NCBI GenBank assembly: GCA_003427395.1
Contig: BFEA01000022.1
Span: 1,265,670-1,291,622, forward strand
Direction: 5' to 3'
Origin: Chara braunii
Lineage: Eukaryota > Streptophyta > Charophyceae > Charales > Characeae
DNA length: 25,953 nt
The notes under the pieces are model-generated. The model saw nothing but the letters and a program-made list of their open reading frames with translations, had not been told where the DNA came from and made no database searches. Both the position numbers and the translations under genes were made by a program. This document shows, in pieces, positions 10,068 to 18,451 of this stretch. Within the stretch, counting starts at the first letter, position 1. Each line of letters starts with the position of its first letter.

Positions 10068-10211
10068 GCGATCTCCTCCATGCAAGAAGTGCTCTCCCCT
10101 ATGAGCGTGAAGCGTTCCTCCAATCCCTGCGGCTAGATCGCGATCTCCTCCTCACAAGAAGTACTCTCCCCTACGTTTGCGAAGTGTTCCAAAGTGCGTG
10201 AAACATTTCTC
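10068..10211. repeat. Tandem duplication, about 72 bp
   Basis: GCGATCTCCTCC begins at 10068 and again at 10140. Both are followed by CAAGAAGT, CTCTCCCCTA and GCGAAG or GTGAAG plus a GTTCC block. Divergence is moderate, and further degenerate echoes (TCCGT, CTCC) follow to about 10,260. Confidence 0.75.
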
Positions 10212-10590
10212 CGTGTGCAGAACACTCCTCCGTATTAGGGGCGCCCTCCTTTATGCATAAAGCAATTCCGTCGATTAGATACTCGCAATCTTACGAATGC
10301 CCTCAGTGTGTGTAGCCGCGCTTTTCTCCACTGAAGACCTTACTTCATAGTCGTGCGAGCCACTAGCCACCAGAAATAAGGGCGCCGACTAATAAAGCTT
10401 CCGTGTTACTTCTCCGTTCGACTTACTTGCCCGTTCTCTTCATCACTTCTTCCCCTCAACCTTGGAAAGGAACTTTCCCCAGCGTTCCGCAACTATGTTA
10501 CAATCACTCAGCAAATGTCGATTCGCTTCCCCTCCTTCCGTAGTCGCTTTCCTAATTCCGCACCCCGACTATGTCATATTGGATCGCCAA

Positions 10591-10729
10591 GGTGTTAGAT
10601 CGCTCACGATCAACACAAAGCACTTCGAGGCAGATAGTGAATCACACTCCTAATACCAAAACGCGGTGTTAGATCGCTCGTGATCAACACAATGTACTTT
10701 GAGGCAGACAGTGAATCACACTCCTAAAT
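10591..10729. repeat. Tandem duplication, about 74 bp
   Basis: GGTGTTAGATCGCTC begins at 10591 and 10665. Both copies continue with GATCAACACAA, an ACTT-GAGGCAGA block and GTGAATCACACTCCTAA. The copies differ at only a few positions and are younger than the array downstream. Confidence 0.88.
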
Positions 10730-10959
10730 CATGAAGCGCTCACATCTATGCAGGAGTTGAGCCACTCTTCATCGTTTGTAGGTCCTTCCTGACTAAACAT
10801 CCTCATACGTGTACAATTTCCTCCTGCTTTTTTTTTAAATAAGGAATTCTCTCCTCCGTGCATGATGCACATTCCTCTATTCGAGATTATCTCACCTCAT
10901 ACGTGGAGCGCTCCTCTCGCTCTATCTCACCTCCGTTCTCAACGTAATGTCCTCTATGA

Positions 10960-12300
10960 TCAGTGTTTACACTCGTCACCAAGCAGCGCTGACATCGCTC
11001 CCCCGAATGTCGCACACGATCAGCGCCTACGTGGACCCCACCTGCCAATCGTGACTTACGGTCAGCGCCAAGCAATGCGGACGTGGTTACCTTCAATGTC
11101 GCCCACTCAACGCCAAGCAGCGCCGACGTGGCTCCCCACAATGCCGCTCACGAACAACGCCAATGTGGCTCCCATCTGCCAGTCGTGATGAACGGCTGCA
11201 GCACATGACGACAATCGTCTGCATCCACTACTTGCTGATGGGATAGGAACTAAACTTCTGCATATTATCCAATACTTCTGCAAATCGCCAAATGAAGAGA
11301 ACCGCTTGCAATCAACGCCAGACAACGCCGACGTAGCTTCCTTCGATGACGCCCACACAGCACCAAGCAGCGTCGACGTGGCTCCCGATAATGTCGACGA
11401 CGATCAGCGCCAACGTAGCTCCCATCTGTCAATCGTGATGAGCAGCAGCAGCACACGACGACGCTCCTCTGCATTCCATACTTCTACTGATCACCAGATG
11501 AAGAGGAACGCTTACGATCAACACCAGTCAGCGCCTACGTGGCTCCCTTCAATGTCGCCCACTCAGCTTTGACTCCCTTCAATGTCGCCCACTGAGCTCC
11601 AAGCAGCGCCGCCCTGGCTCCCGACAATGTCGACGACTATGATCCTCAACACATCAACACTTGCTAATGGAATAGACAAAGCCGACATGGCTCCCGCCTA
11701 TGACTACGAAGACGATCCTCAACATATCACCACTTGCTGATGTAATAGGAACTAAACTTGTATTGATCGCCCAATGTTTCTACTGATCACCCAATGATGA
11801 AGACGCCAACCATTGTCGATGAGACTCCCTTCAATGTCGCCAGCTTGACACCAAGCAGCGCCAACGTGGTTTCCATCAGCTTGACTCTTTATCTGCTAGT
11901 CGTGATGAGCCTCAGTATTAGATGACGACAATCCTCAACATTTCACAACTTGCGGATGGAATAAGACTTGAACTTCTGCTGATCGCCTGATGATGAGCAT
12001 CTCTTATACTCCACAACAACCTTGCTCCACGATCAGCGCCAAGCAATGCTGATTTGACTGCCCTCAATGTCGCACCCGATCAGCGCCCAACTACCAATCG
12101 TGAAGAGCAGTAGCCGCGCTCGATGGCGATCCTCAGCATTTCTCAACTTGCTGATAGAAACTTATGTTCGTCTTCACGTGAGTCACAATCAATGCCAAGC
12201 AACGCCCACGTGGCTCCTCTTAGCAACGGCCACGATCCATACCACCGTGATTCCCGTCTGTCTATGGGATGCGAAACAGCAGCGCAACATCGATCCACTT
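10960..12300. repeat. Degenerate composite tandem array with ACGTGG cores
   Basis: Recurrent blocks are CAAGCAGCGCC, ACGTGGCTCCC, TTCAATGTCGCCCACT, CCATCTGCCAGTCGTGATGA, GACGACAATCCTCAACA and CACTTGCTGATGGAATAGGAACTAAACTTCTGC. They return in similar order with indels, which suggests an ancient higher-order array. ACGTGG occurs near 11029, 11081, 11125, 11375, 11537, 11863 and 12207. Short open frames across it are by-products of the repeats and show no conserved protein. Confidence 0.75.
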
Positions 12301-12581
12301 GGACGCTAGACCAAAACTAATCTATCACACCTCCTTTCTTAAGGTGTTGTTGACCTCTTTGTAGTTGAAATACTGCTCTCTCTCCTCCGTGTTCCGCAAA
12401 TGCTTGATTATGATTACTCTTCTCGTGTTGGATTTTCCGCACCTTCCACGATTCGGATCACTCAAGGCATTCTCCGCTAATTTCCACCAGCTATAGCAGA
12501 AACAGCGTCTTCACGCCATAGCCACAAGAATCAAAGGCCACCCGGTAAGTAAGGTGGCAACTATGGAAATCGTATGCAGAA
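12301..12581. other. Spacer between repeat array and gypsy fragment
   Basis: No coding frame, RNA gene or clear repeat was seen in this stretch. Confidence 0.4.
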
Positions 12582-12602
12582 CACGTGACAAATTGCCACG
12601 TG
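12582..12602. promoter_or_regulatory. Pair of CACGTG (G-box) motifs
   Basis: CACGTG is present at 12582-12587 and 12597-12602, fifteen bases apart and in a partly mirrored context (CGTGACA and CGTGTCA). In plants, G-boxes bind bZIP and bHLH factors. Function here is inferred only, and no transcribed gene directly downstream is intact. Confidence 0.4.
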
Positions 12603-12613
12603 TCAGATTCAGT

Positions 12614-12636
12614 GCCACATCAACCTGTGATGTGGC
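12614..12636 (+). other. Perfect 9-bp-stem hairpin
   Basis: GCCACATCA and TGATGTGGC are exact reverse complements separated by a 5-base loop, ACCTG. The hairpin lies just after the two CACGTG boxes and about 40 bases before the gypsy fragment. Its role is unknown. Confidence 0.7.
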
Positions 12637-12669
12637 CTCCTCTAGTGCCGCAAGTTACCGCGCGTGTGT

Positions 12670-14140
12670 AAAGCGCCTACCACTGGTCCGATCTAAGCAC
12701 CCCTGTACTGCCTGAGGACCCGACTTTTGGACCCATAGTCAGGAATCTGCAAGCAGATCCTAACTCTGAACCAGGCTATGCTCTGAGTTCAGGTCTGCTG
12801 TACACTTACAACAGAGGGGAGGAGCGTTTGTGCATTCCCCAGGACCAGCGGCTCAGGACACTGCTGCTGTCAGAGTGTCATGACGCCCGTGGACATTTTA
12901 GGTTCCTAAAGTCATATGCAGCCCTGTCGTAGCGCTTCTTCTGGAAGGAGATGCGGAGTGATATGCTGCACTATGTGGAAACCTGCGAGCTCTGCCAAAG
13001 GAATAAGGTCCAGCGTAGGCCTCCTTTGGGACTGCTCTAACCCTTGCCCATACCTGATGGCCCTGCTGAATCTGTGTCGATAGACTTCACAGATTTAGGC
13101 GATACCACCCCTCGTGGCATGCGTCAGGTTATGGTCTGCGTGGACAGGTTCTCCAAGTACGCAGAGTTCATCCCCTTGCAAGAAGTGGCCAGATTTCCGG
13201 CTGTGAGAGCAGCCTTTTCAGAGAGGTGGGTCACACACCATGGACCGCCCACTTCCATAGTCAGTGATAGGGATCCCCGGTTTTGCAGCGATGAGTGGCA
13301 GTCCTACTGTAAGGACTATCTGCACTCACGATTGGACATGACTTATGGGCATCATCCTGAAGCCAATGGTCAGGCTGAAGTGATGAACCAAGTCCTATTC
13401 CAATTGCTGCGTCCTGTCATCTCTCCAGATCAACAGGGCTGGGATCTCCACTTGGCGCGGGCACAGCTTGTCTATAACATGTTTGTCCACTCCTCGACTG
13501 AGTTCAGTCCATACCGGTTACACTGGGGACGTGAACCACGACAGCCTCTCGATGATATCATCGATAAGGCCAAGTCTGATCTGACTGCAGGCACTGCAGA
13601 GTTCACCAGACGCTACCGCATAGATGTGGAAAGAGCACGGGCGAACTTGTTCAAAGCCCAAAAGGCGATGATTGGACAAGCTAATCGCCACAGGCGGCCT
13701 TTCCCCATCCGCATTGGTGATCATGTCTGGGTAGCCAGTTCTGAGTTGTTGAGGGAGGAGGATATCTCCCCCAAGTTGTTGCCTCGTTACCTGGGTCCGT
13801 GGCAGGTCTTAGATACAGTGGGCGCTGATCCATTCGGTTCATCCTATATCATCGACGTCCCGCTGCATCTATGCACCTACCCTGTCTTCCATGCATCTAA
13901 GTTGCTTCCCTTCACTCCAGCTCATGCATTCCCAGACCGGCCCCCTCAATTTGGCCCACCGATCCCTGGCAAGGGATATGACGTGGACAGCATTGAGGAT
14001 GAGTGGGGCACAGGCCCCGATCGGCAGTATCTTGTGAGGTTCGCATTCCAGCCTCCTTCTTAGAACAGATGGTTTTACAGAAGGGAACTTCTCAAGACAT
14101 CAAAGTCAATTGTTTTGCGATATGAAGCGGCTCAGCGTAG
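12670..14140 (+). pseudogene. Ty3/gypsy integrase with chromodomain, 5'-truncated pol fragment
   Basis: Integrase joins retroelement cDNA to the genome. In one frame there is the HHCC zinc-binding domain (CHDARGHFRF, then CELCQRNK), the rve core with its catalytic residues in VSIDF, IVSDRDPRF and ANGQAEVMNQ, and the GPY/F-like end region (LLPRYLGPWQVLD). A chromodomain follows, with PVFHASKLLPF ahead of YDVDSIEDEW and RQYLVRF. Three stops break it: TAG at 12930-12932, TAA at 13038-13040 and TAG at 14061-14063. The last is inside the chromodomain, which continues in the same frame as NRWFYRRELL. Protease, RT and RNase H are absent, and no LTR follows. Its right end meets the oppositely oriented gag fragment near 14,100-14,150. 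Confidence 0.92.
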
Positions 14141-16294
14141 ATCTGCCATCAAGGCGTTACAATGCAGCTTTGGCAAGGATGCGGTCGAGGGTAGAGGCAT
14201 CCAAGAGAAGTCCTCTCTCTTGAGCGGGTGGAGGTCCTCAAGCCTTGACCACACCATTGAGTTCTCAGAAATAAGTGGCGAACTAACCGGTTCTCTTGCC
14301 GACGGTGTACAAGTTACGCATACGCTATCTAAGTGCACGTGGCTAGGCTGGTCCAATGGTGGCACCAGCTGGGCGGCATAACCCTCATATGCATCACGAG
14401 AATCAGCAACTAACGCATGCTCCCCAATAGTGATATCGGTTGTTAGCAAGGCAACCGGTTCCGGCGGAGTGTGGAGAGGCGTCGCCCCTCTCCGTGCGCA
14501 ACTCAGTTTCCCGAGTTAGCTGGACGGGGTACCTTTGCCTTGCCCTTGTCTGGGCATTGTGCAGTAGTGTGGTTTACAATGTTGCACCAAAAACAATACC
14601 CACACCGTTGTCGAAGTTCAAATACTTCCTTGGTGATGTTGTATGTCGTCCATGGTTGCTGCCCAGTCTCCGTCGTCGTCGTCCCTTGTGTCGCCTTGTT
14701 CTTTCGAACCCATTTAGAACGTTTCGGCGGGAGCGTTGTGACAAGTCCTCCATCACTCGAGGAGGCTGCTGCAGCGTGGAGATCAGGTGATCCGTCAGCG
14801 ATCACCTCATTGTTATGTGCCTGCCTTTGGTAACCTTGCTTAGCCACATATTGTGGTTGGGACTGCCTTTCGTTGGCGGCCTTGTCATCTGTTTGGATAA
14901 CCAGGTTAGCACGGTCAAGGATGGCCTTGAATGAGGCATAGTCGTACTCGTTACCGAGTGCCGACCGCAGTCCTCCGCACGATCGTGAATAAAATTCAGA
15001 TCGCAAGTTTGGGAAACTTGAGTCGAAACGTGGAGTGGTTACTATCTTCTCCCACTTGATCGTCCAGTCTCGTGTTGACATGTTCCCTTGCGAGCTGGAG
15101 TAGACCTCGTTCATGGCTGCCTTCACTACATTTCGGACCATGAATCGAGTGTGCCACATTTGCTTGAGCTGCTCCCACGTTATGTGCTTATGCAGGTCGA
15201 CAATGGTGGTTCCCAGATTGGTCGCCATGTGGTTCATAAATGCCTGTGCTCCTCCAATGAGTTGGAGGTAGAGTGTTGTCATCATCAGGTCATCTGGCAC
15301 GTGGTGGCAGGCTGCTTCGGTGACGAAGGCTTGCCACCATGCCAATGCATCCGTTTTGTTGTAGTCGTCGAACTTGGCGATGTTGAAGTGTGGCATCTTG
15401 TATGCCATCGCGGCGGCTTTCGGTCGTGACTGCAGTTTAGTGATGTCCATCTTTATGGCGGCCACCGTGCTGCTGATCGTGGCCGGACTGGTAAAGTCAC
15501 TTAGGTCGCTGATGATATTGACGACATGGTCGATGCGCTCTCCGAGATGCTTCGCTATGTCCGTTGTGCAGCCTGGTGCTGCTAAGGGCGTTAGCCTCGA
15601 TGCTGTTGACACGTGTGATAGTGGATGCCAACAGTTGTTGCTGATGTTGTACAGCTGCGCGGATGGCGGCTGTCAACTCCGAAGATTCTCTCTGCTGAGT
15701 CTGTCTCAACTGTCGTCCATTGTGCGCGTGCACTGTCTGCATCATGTTATTCCACATTACCGTCCTCATCATACACAACATCAAGTTAGCCAGGTTACTC
15801 CTTTTTGCCTCTGCCGGTGTTGGATCCGCCTGCTCGCACGTAGGCACAAAGGTCATGCCTTGGAGTAGCGCTGTCCACTGACTCTCATTTCGAATCAAGG
15901 ACTCAGTGTTGGCGGTGTTCCGCTTGTCTCGAGCCGTTGCGTCAGCCTCAGCAGTCCACTGAGCTTGGGTTGCCGCCTCATGGGCAAGCCTCTGATGTTC
16001 TGCTTCTGCTGCCTCTTGATGTGCCTTTGCTGTGGCGACGACATTTGTGAATGCCTGCACCCGCTGAAGGTAAGCCGCTCAAGTCTCGTGGTCCCCTTGG
16101 ACCGGACAGGCGGGAAGTTCCCCTGTGGTGACCGGTACTGCAGCTTCTGCCTTGGTACTGGATGTCGTTGGAGTCGTTCTCCGGATGAGTCGTTGTTGCT
16201 GATACTTAGGTCGTGGAGGTAGCGCAGAGTGGCTACAAACTGCGATTCTGGCACTGCGTCATGGCAGTGCCTCGATGTCCTGTTCTGTCGACAT
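14130..16294 (-). pseudogene. Retrotransposon gag (gypsy-type) with zinc knuckle, frameshifted
   Basis: Gag packages retroelement RNA. A likely start is the ATG at 16294 (MSTEQDIEALP), with shifts near 16,262, 16,065 and 15,600. A Gln/Ala-rich coiled region (QAFTNVVATAKAHQEAAEAE) leads into the retrotransposon gag core (DDYNKTDALAWWQAF, HITWEQLKQMWHTRFM). A zinc knuckle follows as CFWCNIVNHTTAQC, matching C-x2-C-x4-H-x4-C. The longest open block is 15612-14503. After its stop, a one-base shift leads into a further coding-like stretch (VALLTTDITIGEHAL) to 14132, probably the start of pol. There is no protease, RT or integrase in this orientation. The family assignment rests on gag core style and the knuckle. 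Confidence 0.82.
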
Positions 16295-16892
16295 CAGCAT
16301 GGGCTGATGTGGTACTTGGAAGTCTCGGTGTTCACAGGCACAGGGAGGGTGGGAACATGGGTAGAACAGAACAAACAATCAACATACATGTGGACTAGAT
16401 TCCTAATCAAAAGAAAAAGAGGATATTTTCCCCCCGAACAATTCAATTTGGAAGATATTAAATAATAAATAATAAAAATAAAGAATGATTTAAAATACGA
16501 AATTTAAATTGTCGGCAGATCAGGTATCCGTTGAGATCACCTATGGTACAGGAGTTCACCGTTGTTAGTGAACTTCCCGGAAGTTGCAGTTCTGGGGTAA
16601 CGATTTTGAACAGTCTGCCAAAAAACAATTTCGGACAATTTGGAAGAAGAACACTCGAATTTCGAAAAAACGTGAAATTTCGGGAATCTCAACATAAAGT
16701 AGTCTGATTTTCAGAAGGCCAAAGCCCGTATTCGGAATTTCAACAATTAGGGAAAAAAAGAGAAGAAGAAAAATTTTTCACGAAAATTTCAGACCTCAAC
16801 CCAACTTTTCCGCGATTTCGTGGAATTTTCGGTTTATGGTTCCAGAAAACGCGAAATTTCCCTAATGCGAAAAACCGAAATTTTTTATCGAT
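16295..16892 (-). other. AT-rich leader upstream of the gag fragment
   Basis: This is non-coding and A/T-rich from about 16,430. Variants of GAAATTTC recur (for example near 16,500, 16,673 and 16,854). In the gag sense it would be the 5' leader of the retroelement. No known motif was recognised apart from the U2-like insert beside it. Confidence 0.4.
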
Positions 16893-17002
16893 ATACCTTT
16901 CTCGGCCTTTTGGCTAAGATCAAGTGTAGTATCTGTTCTGATCAGTTTAATATCTAATCCGTGGTCCATCGGGTTATTTAAAAGGAAAAAAAAAAAAAAA
17001 AA
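16893..17002 (+). pseudogene. U2 snRNA 5'-domain fragment ending in poly(A)
   Basis: U2 snRNA pairs with the intron branch point. Positions 16893-16955 match the conserved 5' part almost exactly: ATACCTTTCTCGGCCTTTTG at the start, the branch-point-pairing GTAGTA at 16926-16931 and the ATCAGTTTAATATCT loop. Beyond that it diverges. Stem IIb survives only as GTGGTCC-ATC-GGGTTAT, the Sm site and stems III/IV are missing, and an A-run (16986-17002) follows. Upstream there is no plant USE-type element and no proper TATA spacing. These traits fit a 3'-truncated retrocopy, or the head of a U2-derived SINE, and not a working gene. No clear target duplication was seen. Confidence 0.85.
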
Positions 17003-17172
17003 CTCGTAACCCTAATTCAATACCGAATTAAAACAAAATACTGAATTAAAAATAGAATTTTGCAACTTGAATCCTTGATAGTAATGCGAAACTAATTCGA
17101 AAAAAGACAATGCTAATTAAGCAATCGATTCCCTAATCAGAATTACCCTGTGAGCAGATCCACTTAATTGGT

Positions 17173-17187
17173 CTGCTTCGATACCAA
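17173..17187 (-). other. Primer-binding-site-like sequence
   Basis: On the minus strand, TGGTATCGAAGC resembles TGGTATCAGAGC, the complement of the 3' end of initiator tRNA-Met used by many plant LTR elements, with two mismatches in twelve. It lies upstream of the gag fragment in the right orientation, and an ACA-ended sequence lies just before it, as expected for a 5' LTR end. Confidence 0.4.
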
Positions 17188-17190
17188 AGT

Positions 17191-17648
17191 GTTGCATACT
17201 AGTGAATACTTCACCAAGTATGGGCAGAACCAAAGATTAACCAATATAGGATGAGCATGTATACAGCGGAAGTATGAGAAATGGACTGACTCACATAGAC
17301 CGAACTCACCCCAAACATCACTCAACACACAAGCAATCGTGAGATGGTGGGGTCTGAAGCCAAACATAGACGATGCTTCAGGCCCCGTACAACCATACAC
17401 ATATGAATGGTGGGAGGAGAGACGATGGAGGTGGGAGATATGGATAGCATTAGATGTCATCGAGATAGAATCGAGAAGGTCATCGATATGGTAGCCCAAA
17501 ATGTCACCGAACAAAATCAGAATGTCGTGGGCATAAGTCACCAATGTCGGAGGTACAGAATCCTAATGTAACCGATGTTCGATCTGTGAAGCCGCCAGGT
17601 ATCAGTCCCAACTATCTCCAATGTCTCGAATCCGGTAACTATCACAAC
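17191..17648 (-). mobile_element. Possible 5' LTR (boundaries tentative)
   Basis: On the minus strand this stretch can be read from TGTGATAG to ATGCAACA, a TGT...ACA layout directly before the primer-binding-like site. No second LTR copy exists in the window to confirm it. The open frame inside it (17544-17164) shows no recognisable domain and is treated as chance. Confidence 0.25.
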
Positions 17649-17707
17649 CTCCTACCACCGAAGTCCAATCCCTGATCTTTGTCCAACTCGAATCAATAAT
17701 CTCCAGT

Positions 17708-17831
17708 CTGAAGAAGAAGACGCAGAAGTCTGAAGAAGAAGAAGAAGAAGATAAGTCTAATGAAGAAGAAGAAGAAGAAGAAGAAGAAAAAGAAGAAGAA
17801 GAGAAGTTTGAAGAAGAAGAAGAAGAAGAGA
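17708..17831 (+). repeat. Imperfect (GAA)n microsatellite
   Basis: Repeated GAA units are interrupted by CGCAGAAGTCT, GATAAGTCTAAT and GAGAAGTTT. The frame of the following candidate exon reads through it as a poly-Glu stretch without a stop, but also without an ATG. It could be a 5' untranslated purine tract. Confidence 0.92.
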
Positions 17832-17851
17832 GGAGCAGAGCATTGGCGGAG

Positions 17852-18291
17852 ATGGCGAGTAGCTCCAGGCCCTACCTGATGGTACAAGGTGGCGGCACAT
17901 TGGCTGTTGCAGGAGACAGCTGCGTTGCTGGGAGCTATTGCGCTCGTGGCTGTTGTCAGGTAAGTCTCCCTCCTCGCTCTCTCCTCTTCTTACAGCCAAC
18001 ACTACACCTAGCGCTGCGCTGGACTGAAATAGCGCAGCGGCGTTTTCCTCAATGTTGCAGTCCTCCTATGTCCCGAAATGGTCGTTGGCTGGGCCTAAAT
18101 ACCAGTCGGCGGCCAGTTCGGCCTCTGCCTCCCAAGGTGGCCTCCGATCTGAACCGTCAGATATATTGACTGAGTCGTGGTTCAGGTCGCACCGGTTTTC
18201 GAGAAGCAGGCTGCCTAAACGGCGGTCTGGTCCAAACAAAAACGTTTGGCCATTTCCCGCCCAGGGCCTGCAGTTGCAGGGCCTGGTCTAG
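17852..18291 (+). CDS. Candidate small two-exon gene, function unknown
   Basis: I do not recognise the product. An ATG at 17852 in good plant context (GAGATGGCG) opens 36 codons (MASSSRPYLMVQGGG...) ending CAG before a textbook donor, GTAAGT, at 17960. An acceptor TTGCAG ends at 18060 after a pyrimidine-rich run, giving a 101-bp intron in phase 0. The second exon opens SSYVPKWSLAGPKYQSAA and continues for 77 codons to a TAG at 18289-18291. It is Ser-, Arg- and Gly-rich and ends WPFPAQGLQLQGLV. The joined product would be about 112 residues. A nearer TTACAG at 17995 would leave a 36-bp intron, too short to splice. Splicing is inferred from signals only; this may instead be chance between decayed transposons. 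Confidence 0.33.
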
Positions 18292-18451
18292 AACCTGTTG
18301 CGTAAGGCCAAAGGGGCGGCCTAAAAAGGTTCGGCCTTTGGGCCGGCCTGGCTTGGATTATCGCGTCCAGGCCCTCGAAACCCCTGAGCCTCGTCGTCGG
18401 GCCTGAAAGGGCCCGTGTGGAATGCAGTATGTAACACTCGGGGTAGCCGAA
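18292..18451. other. GC-rich spacer with GGCC-rich inverted repeat
   Basis: Repeated GGCCT/AGGCC words include GGCCAAAGG near 18,307 facing CCTTTGGGCC near 18,335, which could form a hairpin. No gene was seen. It may be the end of the hAT element or a boundary. Confidence 0.35.

Noticed and set aside
10068-12300. CRISPR-like array
   Set aside because: Repeats are degenerate, adjacent and of variable length, with no constant repeat-spacer structure, and the DNA is eukaryotic.
10862-12320. Several open frames of 60-108 codons in the repeat array
   Set aside because: They follow repeat blocks, lie on both strands, and show no conserved protein segment.
17164-17544. 126-codon minus-strand frame
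   Set aside because: It has no recognisable motif, begins beside the putative primer-binding site and fits better as LTR sequence.
17960-17995. 36-bp GTAAGT...TTACAG intron
   Set aside because: Both signals look excellent but the distance is too short for a spliceosomal intron; the acceptor at 18060 fits better.
18266-18271. CAGGGC as a terminal repeat of the hAT transposase element
   Set aside because: No matching inverted CCCTG end or 8-bp duplication was found beyond 20,809.
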